From Burkholderiaceae bacterium 26 (lineage in GTDB: Bacteria; Pseudomonadota; Gammaproteobacteria; Burkholderiales; Burkholderiaceae), in contig JYOB01000006.1 of NCBI GenBank assembly GCA_000955795.1, positions 170,864 through 234,863 on the forward strand: DNA of 64,000 nucleotides, in the 5' to 3' direction. Position numbers and translations under genes: made by a program. Positions within the stretch are counted from its first letter, which is position 1; every line of letters starts with the position of its first letter. Shown in pieces: positions 19,918 through 28,837 of this stretch. The notes beneath the pieces are model-generated. The model was given only the letters and a program-made list of their open reading frames with translations, searched no databases and was not told where the DNA came from.

Positions 19918-20457
19918 ATGAAGTCGCCCATCGCCCCGCTGCGCCCGATTCCGCGCCTGATCTTCTTTTCCCGCTGGCTTCAACTGCCGCTGTATCTGGG
20001 GCTGATCATCGCCCAGGCAGCGTATGTGTATCTGTTCATTGTCGAGGTCTGGCACCTGGTGTCACACCTGGGCGACTTGGACGAAACGAAGATCATGCTG
20101 GCCGTGCTGGGCCTGATCGACGTGGTGATGATCTCCAACCTGCTGATCATGGTGATCATCGGCGGGTACGACATCTTCGTGTCCAAGCTCGGCATCGAGG
20201 GCCATGAAGATGAGCCCGAATGGCTGGATCATGTCAACGCGGGCGTGCTGAAGGTCAAACTGTCGATGGCGCTGATCAGCATCTCGTCGATCCACCTGCT
20301 CAAAACGTTCATCGATGCGGCCCAGAAAGACACGCACACGATCCTGTGGCAGGTGGTCATTCACGTGGCGTTCCTGGTGTCTGCGCTGGTGATGGCGTGG
20401 GTGGACCGCATCGTTTCGCATGCGCATCCGCACGGCGAGGCTGTCGACGCACATTGA
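19918..20457 (+). CDS. UPF0114 (YqhA/TIGR00645) family membrane protein
   Basis: 179 aa, matching the family length. Four TM segments: about residues 18-42, 60-82, 112-132 and 142-160. The block [26 protein letters not shown] and the [21 protein letters not shown] helix are the family hallmarks. It sits in the inner membrane; biological function is not established for the family. Confidence 0.9.
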   Translation: MKSPIAPLRPIPRLIFFSRWLQLPLYLGLIIAQAAYVYLFIVEVWHLVSHLGDLDETKIMLAVLGLIDVVMISNLLIMVIIGGYDIFVSKLGIEGHEDEPEWLDHVNAGVLKVKLSMALISISSIHLLKTFIDAAQKDTHTILWQVVIHVAFLVSALVMAWVDRIVSHAHPHGEAVDAH

Positions 20458-20646
20458 CGCTGCGCCCTTGCTGGCGCGGCGATTCCGACGAACGCGCTCG
20501 GACAATCCGCGCCCGACATTGGGTGTATGATCTCAGGCTGTTCTGAGCCTGCGGCGCCCGCCGTCCAGGCCACAGGCAGGCAGCAAAAGTCACTGACCAC
20601 TGCCCTGCCGCACCGGCTTTTCATTCCTATACGTTGGTCCCCCACC

Positions 20647-22170
20647 ATGACCGTCATTCGTCAAGAAGACCTCATCCAGAGCGTCGCCGACGCCCTGCAG
20701 TACATCAGCTACTACCACCCGATGGACTACATCACTGCTCTGGGCCGCGCCTATGAGCAGGAGCAGAGCCCGGCCGCCAAGGATGCCATCGCGCAAATCC
20801 TGACCAACAGCCGCATGTGCGCTGAAGGCAAGCGTCCGATCTGCCAGGACACCGGCATCGTCACCGTCTTCCTGAAGGTCGGCATGAACGTGCGCTGGGA
20901 CGGCGCCACGATGAGCCTGGAAGACATGGTCAACGAAGGCGTGCGCCGCGCGTACAACGACGTCGACAACAAGCTGCGCGCAAGCGTGCTGGCCGACCCG
21001 GCCGGCAAGCGCACCAACACGAAGGACAACACCCCGGCCGTGATCAACATGTCGATCGTGCCGGGCGACACGGTGGATGTGATTGTCGCGGCCAAGGGCG
21101 GCGGCTCGGAAGCCAAGTCGAAGTTCGTGATGCTGAATCCGTCGGATTCCATCGTCGACTGGGTGCTCAAGACCGTGCCGACCATGGGCGCGGGCTGGTG
21201 CCCGCCGGGCATGCTGGGCATCGGCATTGGCGGCACGGCTGAAAAGGCCATGCTGCTGGCCAAGGAAGCACTGATGGAGCCGATCGACATTCAAGACCTG
21301 ATCGCCCGCGGCCCGAGCAACCGCGCTGAAGAGCTGCGCATCGAGCTGTACGAAAAGGTCAACGCGCTGGGCATTGGCGCGCAAGGCCTGGGCGGCCTGG
21401 CCACCGTGCTCGACGTGAAGATCCTGGACTATCCGACCCACGCAGCCAACCTGCCGGTCGCCATGATCCCGAACTGCGCTGCCACACGCCACGCGCACTT
21501 CACGCTGGACGGCAGCGGCGTCGCCAAGCTGGAAGCGCCGGACCTGTCGCAATGGCCGAAGGTCGAGTGGGCACCGAACACGGAAACGTCCAAACGCGTG
21601 GATCTGAACACGCTCACGCCGGAAGAAGTTGCTTCGTGGAAGCCGGGCCAGACGTTGCTGCTCAACGGCAAGATGCTGACGGGCCGCGATGCCGCACACA
21701 AGCGCATCGCCGACATGCTGGCCAAGGGCGAGAAGCTGCCCATCGACTTCACCAACCGCGTGATCTACTACGTCGGCCCGGTCGACCCGGTGCGCGATGA
21801 AGTCGTTGGCCCGGCAGGCCCGACCACGGCCACGCGCATGGACAAGTTCACCGAGACGATGCTCGCGCAGACGGGCCTGATTGCCATGGTGGGCAAGGCC
21901 GAGCGCGGCCCCGTCGCCATCGATTCCATCAAGAAGCACAAGTCGGCTTACCTGATGGCCGTGGGCGGCGCGGCGTACCTGGTGTCGAAGGCCATCCGCG
22001 GCTCGAAGGTGCTGGCGTTTGAAGACCTGGGCATGGAAGCCATCTACGAATTCGACGTGAAGGACATGCCTGTCACCGTCGCCGTGGACAGCTCGGGCAC
22101 ATCGGTCCACAAGACCGGCCCGGCGGAATGGCAAGCGAAGATCGGCAAGATTCCCGTCGCAGCAGGCTGA
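20647..22170 (+). CDS. fumA: Fumarate hydratase, class I (4Fe-4S)
   Basis: 507 aa. Oxygen-sensitive iron-sulfur fumarase interconverting fumarate and malate in the TCA cycle. Cysteines likely to hold the cluster are in RPICQDTG, GAGWCPPGMLG and IPNCAATRHAHF. The C-terminal beta domain contains GPAGPTTATRMDKFTE and GAAYLVSKAIRGSKVLAF. ATG at 20647 is chosen because the upstream 40-codon extension is not conserved-looking. The nearest downstream gene, murI, starts 14 nt later and may be cotranscribed. Confidence 0.95.
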   Translation: MTVIRQEDLIQSVADALQYISYYHPMDYITALGRAYEQEQSPAAKDAIAQILTNSRMCAEGKRPICQDTGIVTVFLKVGMNVRWDGATMSLEDMVNEGVRRAYNDVDNKLRASVLADPAGKRTNTKDNTPAVINMSIVPGDTVDVIVAAKGGGSEAKSKFVMLNPSDSIVDWVLKTVPTMGAGWCPPGMLGIGIGGTAEKAMLLAKEALMEPIDIQDLIARGPSNRAEELRIELYEKVNALGIGAQGLGGLATVLDVKILDYPTHAANLPVAMIPNCAATRHAHFTLDGSGVAKLEAPDLSQWPKVEWAPNTETSKRVDLNTLTPEEVASWKPGQTLLLNGKMLTGRDAAHKRIADMLAKGEKLPIDFTNRVIYYVGPVDPVRDEVVGPAGPTTATRMDKFTETMLAQTGLIAMVGKAERGPVAIDSIKKHKSAYLMAVGGAAYLVSKAIRGSKVLAFEDLGMEAIYEFDVKDMPVTVAVDSSGTSVHKTGPAEWQAKIGKIPVAAG

Positions 22171-22184
22171 TCCATTCACGCGAT

Positions 22185-23033
22185 ATGACGACACGCGCGC
22201 AGGCACCGGTCGGCGTCTTTGACTCCGGCCTCGGAGGGCTCTCCGTCCTGCGCGCGATTCGCGCCGATCTGCCGGCCGAATCGCTTCTCTACCTGGCGGA
22301 TTCCCGCCATGCCCCGTACGGGGAAAAATCTCCCGAATACATTGCCGAGCGCACGCTGCAAGTGTGCGAATGGCTGGTCGACCGAGGCTGCAAGACACTG
22401 GTGATCGCGTGCAATACCGCCACGGCGCAAGCTGTGCACGTGCTGCGCGAAAAGCTCGCGGTGCCGGTGATTGGCGTCGAGCCGGGCTTGAAGCCAGCGG
22501 TTGCCACGTCGAAGAGCCGTGTGGTTGGCGTGCTCGCCACCGAAAGCACGCTGCGCAGCGAGAAATTTGCACGCCTGCTGGCGGCTGCCTCTGGCGATTG
22601 CAAGGTGCTGAGCCAACCTGGCTACGGCCTCGTCCCCCTGATCGAGCGCGGCGATACCCACTCGCCTGCGGTGCTTGAGTTGCTGCAGGCCTATCTGCAG
22701 CCGATGCTCGACGCGAATGCCGACACGCTGGTGCTCGGCTGCACGCACTACCCATTTCTGGAAGATGCCATCCGCGAGATTGCGGGCGACCGGCTGACAT
22801 TGATCGACACCGGTCACGCCGTCGCGCGCCATTTAGGCCGCACGCTGGCGGCAGCGGGATTGCAGGCATCGGGCCAAGCCGCATCGCCACGCTTCATGAG
22901 CACCGGCGACATGCTTCCGCTGCAAGCCATGGTGGCTGCATTGCTGGGAGAGTCGCCGATGGCACAGCGCGTCGACATTGGCGATGCGCCCCTGGGCCCG
23001 GCCGTGGCACCGCTCGCTTCTCAACCGGAATAA
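22185..23033 (+). CDS. murI: Glutamate racemase
   Basis: 282 aa. Makes D-glutamate for peptidoglycan. The two catalytic cysteines are in VIACNTATAQAVHVLRE and VLGCTHYPFLED; GVFDSGLGGLSVLRAI at the N-terminus and GVEPGLKPAV are family signatures. The start at 22185 gives MTTRAQAPVGVFDSG, correct for the family. It follows fumA by 14 nt, an arrangement that would link the two genes transcriptionally without any obvious functional link. Confidence 0.95.
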   Translation: MTTRAQAPVGVFDSGLGGLSVLRAIRADLPAESLLYLADSRHAPYGEKSPEYIAERTLQVCEWLVDRGCKTLVIACNTATAQAVHVLREKLAVPVIGVEPGLKPAVATSKSRVVGVLATESTLRSEKFARLLAAASGDCKVLSQPGYGLVPLIERGDTHSPAVLELLQAYLQPMLDANADTLVLGCTHYPFLEDAIREIAGDRLTLIDTGHAVARHLGRTLAAAGLQASGQAASPRFMSTGDMLPLQAMVAALLGESPMAQRVDIGDAPLGPAVAPLASQPE

Positions 23034-23052
23034 CGCTTCTCAGATACAACAA

Positions 23053-23072
23053 CGCCGCCCTGAAAGGCGGCG
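23053..23072. terminator. Hairpin between convergent murI and dctA-type genes
   Basis: CGCCGCC (23053-23059), 6-nt loop, GGCGGCG (23066-23072). On the minus strand it is followed by TTGTTGTA, a weak U-tract. It probably ends the carrier gene transcript; a plus-strand role is less clear. Confidence 0.55.
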
Positions 23073-23091
23073 CTGTCATCTTGGCTTATGG

Positions 23092-24387
23092 TCAGCCGAC
23101 GTTTGGCTGCGGCTGCATTGCAGGTTCGGCGGCTTCCGCCACCGCATCCTCTTCTGCCGGCTCATACTTCGCCACCACGGCGGTGGCCAGGCTGTTGCCG
23201 ATCACGTTGGTGGCCGTGCGGCCCATGTCGAAGAACTGGTCGATGCCGATAATCAGCAGCAGACCCGCTTCCGGCAAGTGGAACATCGGCAGCGTGGCCG
23301 CCACCACCACCAGCGAGGCACGCGCCACACCGGCCATGCCCTTGCTCGTGAGCATCAGGACCAGCAGCAGCGTCAGTTGCTGGGTGAAGCTCATCTCGAT
23401 GTTGTAGGCCTGCGCGATGAACAGCACCGCAAACGCCTGGTACATCATCGAGCCATCCAGGTTGAACGAGTAACCCAGCGGCAGCACGAAGCTGGAGATG
23501 CGCTTGGGCACGCCAAAGCGGTCCAGCGCCTCGATCGTCTTCGGGTAAGCGGATTCACTGCTTGCGGTGGCAAACGCCAGCAGCGTCGGCTCACGAATCA
23601 GCCCCAGCAAGCGGCCCAGCGAACGGCCCAGCAGCACGTAGCCAACGAAGAACAGGATCGCCCACAGCAGCGCCAGACCCAGGTAGAACTCGCCGATCAG
23701 CTTGCCGTAGGTCCACAGCACGCCCACGCCTTCCACCGTGATGGCGGCGGCCATGGCGGCAAACACACCCAGCGGCGCAAAGCGCATCACGTAATCGGTA
23801 ATGCGGAACATCAGCTTGGTCAGCTCTTCCAGGCCACGGCCGATCACGCTGTCCATCGGGTTCTTCATGGTCGACAGCGCGGCGCCGAAGAACAGCGAGA
23901 ACACCAGGATCTGCAGGATCTCGTTGGTGGCCATGGCCTCCACGATGCTGCGCGGGAACACGTGCGTGATGAAGGCCTTGAGTGTGAAATCACCCGTCTT
24001 CAGGCCCGACGTGGCCGACACATCCGGCAGCGCGAGGTTCATGTGCACACCCGGCTGGAAGAAGTTCACCAGCAGCATGCCCAGCGCCAGCGACGTGGCC
24101 GATGCACACACAAACCAGATCATCGCGCGCAGGCCCACGCGGCCGACCGAGCGGCCACCGCTCATGCTTGCCAGGCCTGTCACCAGCGTCGAGAACACCA
24201 GCGGCGCGATGATCATCTTGATCATGCGCAGGAAGATGTCGGTGATGATGCCGAAGTACGAAGCGATGTCCTTGGCCGCCGCGGCGTCCTTGGCATATTC
24301 GTGGCAGCCCCAGCCGACGGCAATGCCCAGCAGCATTGCCAGCCCGATGTGGGAGGTCAGACGTTTGGTGTTCAAGACTTTCTCCAA
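23092..24387 (-). CDS. dctA: Dicarboxylate/amino acid:cation symporter (DctA-type)
   Basis: 431 aa, DAACS family. Hallmarks: the TM7 region SSESAYPKTIEALDRFGVPK followed by VLPLGYSFNLDGS, and the TM8 region LTSKGMAGVARASLVVVAATL. Eight TM segments with re-entrant loops are expected. It takes up C4-dicarboxylates such as succinate, fumarate and malate with H+/Na+, which fits the nearby fumarase. Glutamate transport cannot be excluded. It is transcribed towards murI, with an AT-richer 357-nt upstream region holding an 18-bp palindrome. Confidence 0.88.
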   Translation of the reverse strand: MEKVLNTKRLTSHIGLAMLLGIAVGWGCHEYAKDAAAAKDIASYFGIITDIFLRMIKMIIAPLVFSTLVTGLASMSGGRSVGRVGLRAMIWFVCASATSLALGMLLVNFFQPGVHMNLALPDVSATSGLKTGDFTLKAFITHVFPRSIVEAMATNEILQILVFSLFFGAALSTMKNPMDSVIGRGLEELTKLMFRITDYVMRFAPLGVFAAMAAAITVEGVGVLWTYGKLIGEFYLGLALLWAILFFVGYVLLGRSLGRLLGLIREPTLLAFATASSESAYPKTIEALDRFGVPKRISSFVLPLGYSFNLDGSMMYQAFAVLFIAQAYNIEMSFTQQLTLLLVLMLTSKGMAGVARASLVVVAATLPMFHLPEAGLLLIIGIDQFFDMGRTATNVIGNSLATAVVAKYEPAEEDAVAEAAEPAMQPQPNVG

Positions 24388-24744
24388 GGAATACCGTGGC
24401 CGGAGGGACGGCGCGCGATAGACGCGGATCTCATGGGGCCAAGGGCTAGCCCAACTTCGTCACGCTTTGTAAAAAGCGACGATATTAGAGAAGCGTATGG
24501 CGATTGTTATGTCGATGTTGCATGGCACCATGCAATTTCTGCATACATTGATCTGGCGCCGTTGAAACCTTGCTGCAATGCCGCACGGGCAGTGAAACCA
24601 GCCGGTGAGAAGCGGATTATTGAGCCGCACGCAATGCCGTCACGGCGCACCAACAAGCGCCGTTTCGAGCGCATTAAATGCGACGCCTGCGCCACGTAAG
24701 CCGCTGATACCATCATAGGCTTACGTCACCCACCGGAGTCCCCG
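24388..24744. promoter_or_regulatory. Divergent regulatory region of dctA with an 18-bp palindrome
   Basis: 357 nt without a convincing gene, AT-richer than the flanks. TTGCATGG (24518-24525), CA, CCATGCAA (24528-24535) is a perfect palindrome. On the minus strand a TAATAT (24487-24482) lies about 42 nt downstream of its centre, so the palindrome would sit near -50 of a dctA transcript. It suits an activator site. No sigma54 -24/-12 element is clear. Confidence 0.45.
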
Positions 24745-25086
24745 ATGAAAATGGCGCCCTTCGCCTTTGGCACGACCGACTGGTCCACCGTTGAACCTAC
24801 CGAACACACTGGCGAGACCGGCATGGCGATCTGGCGCACCCGTTACTTTGGGGACGAGTCAAACCGCATCCGTGTGCGCATGGTCGAGTACACCCCCGGC
24901 TACCTGGCTGACCATTGGTGCAAGAAGGGCCACATCCTGTTCTGCCTGGATGGCGAGCTGGAAACCACACTGGAAGATGGCCGCAAGTTCATCCTCACGC
25001 CCGGCATGAGCTATCAGGTGGGCGACGATGCGGAAGCCCATCAGTCGTACACCAGGAACGGCGCCCGGCTGTTCATCGTCGACTGA
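24745..25086 (+). CDS. DHCW-motif-type small cupin protein
   Basis: 113 aa single-domain cupin. LADHWCKKGHILFCLDGELETTL carries the His residues of the first cupin motif and a DHWC variant of the DHCW signature; MSYQVGDDAEAHQSYT is the second motif. The start follows CGGAG by about 6 nt. Members of this group have no assigned reaction. It is transcribed towards nrdD; a 7-bp GCGACGC/GCGTCGC hairpin follows its stop. Confidence 0.8.
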   Translation: MKMAPFAFGTTDWSTVEPTEHTGETGMAIWRTRYFGDESNRIRVRMVEYTPGYLADHWCKKGHILFCLDGELETTLEDGRKFILTPGMSYQVGDDAEAHQSYTRNGARLFIVD

Positions 25087-25123
25087 CAGCGCGACGCACT
25101 TTCCGCGTCGCACGCGGCCCCGG

Positions 25124-25137
25124 TTGACCGGGGTCAA
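25124..25137. promoter_or_regulatory. FNR/Dnr-like box before nrdD
   Basis: TTGAC-CGGG-GTCAA is a perfect 5-4-5 palindrome matching the FNR/FixK/Dnr class (TTGAY-N4-RTCAA). It lies 85-99 nt before the nrdD start, after the end of the cupin gene. Direct evidence is the sequence match; the regulator is inferred to be the Crp/Fnr protein encoded at 28140-28817. Confidence 0.7.
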
Positions 25138-25222
25138 GCGATTCAAAAATCAAGGTCTTTAGGGCTCACCAACCACAATATGTAGTGCTAGTCTGACTCC
25201 ATACCACTAGATGGAGTACCTC

Positions 25223-27286
25223 ATGACGGGCACACAGGTCACCAGGCAAGTCACCAAGCGCGACGGTTCATTGGCTCCGTTTGATGCGCAAAAGATCCGC
25301 CAGGCCATCGCGGCAGCCGGGCAGGCCACGGGTGAATTCGACGCCGTCGAAGCGCTGCGCCTGACCACGGGCGTGCTCGAACATCTCGACCCGCTCCCCT
25401 GCCCCGGTATCGAAATCATCCAGAACTGTGTGGAAGAAGTGCTGGTGGACGCCGGCTATTGGCGCACCGCGCGTGCCTACATCGTCTACCGCGAGCAGCA
25501 CGCCCGGCTGCGTTCACTCAAGCACACGCTGGTCGACGTCGAGAGCACGATGGACGAGTACCTCGAGCAGCGCGACTGGCGGGTCAACGCCAACGCCAAT
25601 CAGGGGTACAGCCTTGGCGGTCTGATCTTGAACGTGGCAGGCAAGGTCACGGCCAACTACTGGCTTTCGCACGTCTACAGCCCCGAAGCGGGCGCAGCGC
25701 ATCGCGAGGGCGACATCCACATCCACGATCTCGACATGCTGTCGGGCTACTGCGCTGGCTGGTCGTTGCGGCAGTTGCTGACGGAGGGATTCAACGGCGT
25801 GCCGGGCAAGGTGGAAGCGACGCCGCCGCGGCATATGTCTGCAGCCATCGGGCAGATCGTCAACTTTCTCGGCACGCTGCAAAACGAATGGGCCGGCGCG
25901 CAGGCGTTCAGTTCATTCGATACGTACATGGCGCCGTTCATCCGTCGCGATGCAATGTCGTATGCGGCGGTCAAGCAGTCCATGCAGGAGCTGATCTACA
26001 ACCTGAACGTGCCCAGCCGCTGGGGTACACAGACGCCGTTCACCAACCTCACGTTCGACTGGACTTGCCCTGCCGACCTGCGCGAGCAGATTCCGTACAT
26101 CGGCGGCGAAGAGATGCCCTTCACCTATGGCGATCTTCAGCCCGAGATGGACATGATCAACCGCGCGTACATCGAGGTCATGATGGCGGGCGATGCAAAG
26201 GACCGCGCGTTCACGTTTCCGATTCCCACCTACAACATCACGCCGGATTTCGATTGGGAACACCCCAACACCACGTTGCTGTTCGAGATGACGGCCCGCT
26301 ACGGGCTGCCCTACTTCCAGAACTTCCTCAATTCCGATCTGGAGCCGCACATGGTGCGCTCGATGTGTTGCCGCCTGCAGCTCGACCTGCGCGAGCTGCT
26401 CAAGCGCGGCAACGGGTTGTTTGGTTCTGCCGAGCAGACTGGTTCCATTGGCGTGGTGACGGTGAACTGCGCGCGGTTGGGCTATCTCTACGCGGGCGAT
26501 GAGGCGGCGCTGCTGGCGCGGCTCGACACGCTCCTCGCTCTCGGCCGCGACGTGCTGGAGGTCAAACGCAAGTTCGTCCAGCGGCTGATCGACCAGGGGC
26601 TGTATCCGTACACGCGACGCTACCTGGGCACGCTGCGCAACCACTTCAGCACGCTCGGCGTGAATGGCATCAACGAGATGGTGCGCAACTTCACGCGCGA
26701 CGCAGACGACATCACCACGCCATTCGGCCATGCCATGGCGGTGCGCCTGCTCGACCACGTGCGTCAGCGCATGACCGAATTCCAGGAGGCGACGGGGCAC
26801 CTGTACAACCTCGAAGCCACGCCTGCAGAGGGCACGACCTACCGCTTCGCCCGCGAAGACCGCAAGCGCTGGCCAGGCATCCTGCAGGCAGGTACGACAG
26901 AACAGCCGTACTACACCAACTCCAGCCAGTTACCCGTCGGCTACACCGACGACCCGTTCGAGGCACTGGCGCGCCAGGAAGCGCTGCAGAGCAAATACAC
27001 GGGCGGCACGGTGCTGCACCTGTATATGAACGAAGCCATTTCCTCGCCGCAGGCGTGCAAGGAACTCGTGCGGCGCGCGCTGGCGAACTTCCGCCTGCCG
27101 TACATCACCATCACCCCGACGTTTTCAATCTGCCCAAAGCACGGCTACCTGTCCGGCCATCACGCGTTCTGTCCGAAATGCGATGCAGAACTGCTGGCAC
27201 AGCAGCCTAGCGACAAGTGCGGCTGCACAACGGCGGGCACTCCAGGTTCTTCCACCCACCTCCATCACGAAGGAGCCTCCGTATGA
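25223..27286 (+). CDS. nrdD: Anaerobic ribonucleoside-triphosphate reductase, main subunit lacking the glycyl-radical tail
   Basis: 687 aa. Class III RNR reducing NTPs to dNTPs without oxygen. N-terminal ATP-cone (VTKRDGSLAPFDAQKIRQAI), then the ten-stranded barrel with the active-site Cys in GVVTVNCARLGYLY, and the C-terminal zinc site CPKH...CPKC. After the zinc site it runs into a Gly/Ser/His-rich tail and stops, without the glycyl-radical RVxGY segment; that segment is the next gene. ATG at 25223 is preferred over 25211 because GGAG lies 6 nt before it. It overlaps the next gene by 4 nt. Confidence 0.92.
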   Translation: MTGTQVTRQVTKRDGSLAPFDAQKIRQAIAAAGQATGEFDAVEALRLTTGVLEHLDPLPCPGIEIIQNCVEEVLVDAGYWRTARAYIVYREQHARLRSLKHTLVDVESTMDEYLEQRDWRVNANANQGYSLGGLILNVAGKVTANYWLSHVYSPEAGAAHREGDIHIHDLDMLSGYCAGWSLRQLLTEGFNGVPGKVEATPPRHMSAAIGQIVNFLGTLQNEWAGAQAFSSFDTYMAPFIRRDAMSYAAVKQSMQELIYNLNVPSRWGTQTPFTNLTFDWTCPADLREQIPYIGGEEMPFTYGDLQPEMDMINRAYIEVMMAGDAKDRAFTFPIPTYNITPDFDWEHPNTTLLFEMTARYGLPYFQNFLNSDLEPHMVRSMCCRLQLDLRELLKRGNGLFGSAEQTGSIGVVTVNCARLGYLYAGDEAALLARLDTLLALGRDVLEVKRKFVQRLIDQGLYPYTRRYLGTLRNHFSTLGVNGINEMVRNFTRDADDITTPFGHAMAVRLLDHVRQRMTEFQEATGHLYNLEATPAEGTTYRFAREDRKRWPGILQAGTTEQPYYTNSSQLPVGYTDDPFEALARQEALQSKYTGGTVLHLYMNEAISSPQACKELVRRALANFRLPYITITPTFSICPKHGYLSGHHAFCPKCDAELLAQQPSDKCGCTTAGTPGSSTHLHHEGASV

Positions 27287-27459
27287 GCACCGTTGCACAC
27301 ACCACCAACCTCACCGTTGCACTCGACGACAGCCAGCGCACGCGCTGCGAAGTCTGGACACGCGTGATGGGCTATCACCGGCCCGTCAGCTCGTTCAACA
27401 TCGGCAAGCAAGGGGAATTCCGTGAACGCCGCTTCTTTGTTGAAGACCGCGCCCGCTGA
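27283..27459 (+). CDS. Separate glycyl-radical domain peptide of class III RNR (58 aa)
   Basis: 58 aa. The segment CEVWTRVMGYHRPVSSFNIGKQ is the C-terminal glycyl-radical motif that normally ends NrdD (RVxGY, then FNxGKQ); Gly30 is the predicted radical residue. It has its own strong site AGGAG (27271-27275) 7 nt before ATG, and the ATG overlaps the nrdD stop (ATGA), so it is translated separately but coupled. It could act in trans by docking into the NrdD barrel. Alternatives are a programmed frameshift or a lesion; the good ribosome site argues against a lesion. Confidence 0.8.
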   Translation: MSTVAHTTNLTVALDDSQRTRCEVWTRVMGYHRPVSSFNIGKQGEFRERRFFVEDRAR

Positions 27460-28135
27460 GCCACCGCACTGCCCACCGCCGGCCATCGGCGGCCTGGCAC
27501 CGTTCTCCAGCGTCGACTGGCCCGGGCAGCTTGCGGCAGTGGTATTCGTGGCTGGCTGCCCGTGGCGCTGTCATTACTGCCACAACCCGCACCTGCAAAC
27601 GCGGGCCCGCACGCTGGACTGGGACGACGTCTTTGCGTTTCTGCAGCGCCGCACGGGCCTGCTCGACGCGGTTGTCTTTTCCGGCGGTGAACCGCTGAGC
27701 GAGCCGCAGTTGCCGCAACTGATGCGCGACGTGCGCGCGCTGGGCTACAAGATTGGCCTGCACACCGGCGGCATTTATCCGGCGCACCTGGCCGATGTAC
27801 TGCCGCTGGTGGACTGGGTGGGACTCGACATCAAGACCAGCGCACCGCGCTACGATGCACTCACGGGCCGCCGCGGCAGCGCTGCGCCGGTCGACGCGTG
27901 TCTGGATCTTCTGCTACAGAACGGCGCCGCATTCGAGTGCCGCACCACGTGGCACCCCGACTGGTTGCCCGAACCGCAGCTTCTTGCGCTGGCGCAAAAC
28001 CTCAGCCAACGCGGCGTGAAACACTACGCACTACAAGCCTACCGAAGTGCCCCCGGAACCCCGGCCATCACGCTGCCCAGCGAGGGCGCCCAGCGCGCAT
28101 TGGCCGCCTGTTTTTCTTCTTTCTGTTGCCGGTGA
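27422..28135 (+). CDS. nrdG: Anaerobic RNR-activating protein, radical SAM
   Basis: 237 aa. Radical-SAM enzyme that generates the glycyl radical. The cluster motif CPWRCHYC has C46, C50 and C53 (CxxxCxxC); FSGGEPL is the SAM-binding GGE motif. GTG start with AGGGGAA 5 nt upstream; it begins inside the small glycyl-radical gene, overlapping it by 38 nt, which suggests tight stoichiometric coupling. The C-terminus (residues about 205-237) is less conserved. The Crp/Fnr regulator starts 4 nt after its stop. Confidence 0.92.
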   Translation: MNAASLLKTAPAEPPHCPPPAIGGLAPFSSVDWPGQLAAVVFVAGCPWRCHYCHNPHLQTRARTLDWDDVFAFLQRRTGLLDAVVFSGGEPLSEPQLPQLMRDVRALGYKIGLHTGGIYPAHLADVLPLVDWVGLDIKTSAPRYDALTGRRGSAAPVDACLDLLLQNGAAFECRTTWHPDWLPEPQLLALAQNLSQRGVKHYALQAYRSAPGTPAITLPSEGAQRALAACFSSFCCR

Positions 28136-28139
28136 CACC

Positions 28140-28817
28140 ATGCAAGACCCCCTCAATGTGGGCGATCTGCTCAAGCACAGCCCGCTGTTCCTGGACTTCG
28201 ACGACGATGACATGGCTGTGCTCACGCGAGACAGCCACGCAGTGCGTGTGTTGCGGCACGACTTCGCGTTTCACCGTGGCGATCGGGCAGATGGTTTCTA
28301 TGTCGTGGTGGTCGGCGCGATCAAGCTCGTGTTGCCGGGGGCGCACGGCCAATGCAAGGTCATCGAATTCTTCGGGCCCGGCGAGTGCTTTGGCGAGCCC
28401 TTCATGTTCCTGAACCGCCCTTACGCGGCAGATGCACAAGCCATGGAAGACAGCCTGCTGGTCTGGATCGACAAGCGCGCCATCGACGATGCACTGCACG
28501 TGCATCCGCGCCTTGCGCGGCAGATGCTCGCGGGGCTGTCCGCGCGCCTGCACACGTTGATGTGCGACATCGAAACCGTGAACCTGCAAAGCGCCAATGA
28601 ACGGCTGATCGGGTATCTGCTCTCGCTGCCGCGCAAGTTTGACCGCACGCGGTTTCCATGCAGCAAGAGCCTGGTCGCGTCCAAGCTGGGGCTGGCGCCG
28701 GCCACGCTTTCCCGCACGCTGCGTCAATTGATTCGCGACGGGCTGATCCGGGTGGAAGGCCGCGAGGTTGTCATCCCGAACACCACGGCGTTGCAGCGCC
28801 AGCTCATGGCGGGATAA
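28140..28817 (+). CDS. Crp/Fnr-family transcriptional regulator (Dnr-like)
   Basis: 225 aa. Cyclic-nucleotide-binding-like sensor (residues about 14-130) with FHRGDRADGFYVVVVGAIKL and FGPGECFGEPFMF, a dimerisation helix, and a winged helix with recognition region SKSLVASKLGLAPATLSRTLRQL (about 175-197). FNR's N-terminal cysteine cluster is absent (only C72, C83, C142, C174), so direct 4Fe-4S oxygen sensing is unlikely; heme/NO sensing as in Dnr is possible. It is 4 nt after nrdG, so part of the same operon, and is the likely reader of the FNR-like boxes at 25124 and 32957. Confidence 0.88.
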   Translation: MQDPLNVGDLLKHSPLFLDFDDDDMAVLTRDSHAVRVLRHDFAFHRGDRADGFYVVVVGAIKLVLPGAHGQCKVIEFFGPGECFGEPFMFLNRPYAADAQAMEDSLLVWIDKRAIDDALHVHPRLARQMLAGLSARLHTLMCDIETVNLQSANERLIGYLLSLPRKFDRTRFPCSKSLVASKLGLAPATLSRTLRQLIRDGLIRVEGREVVIPNTTALQRQLMAG

Positions 28818-28837
28818 AAGCAGCAAGCCAATGCGGA

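Noticed and set aside
20590..22890. 766-codon minus-strand frame spanning fumA and murI
   Set aside because: It crosses two well-supported genes and has shadow composition.
25090..25110. GCGACGC/GCGTCGC hairpin after the cupin gene as an intrinsic terminator
   Set aside because: No T-tract follows on either strand; too weak to list as a terminator.
27240..27300. The NrdD end as a simple frameshift or sequencing error
   Set aside because: AGGAG with correct spacing and an ATGA overlap make a separate start much more likely; kept as an alternative to test.
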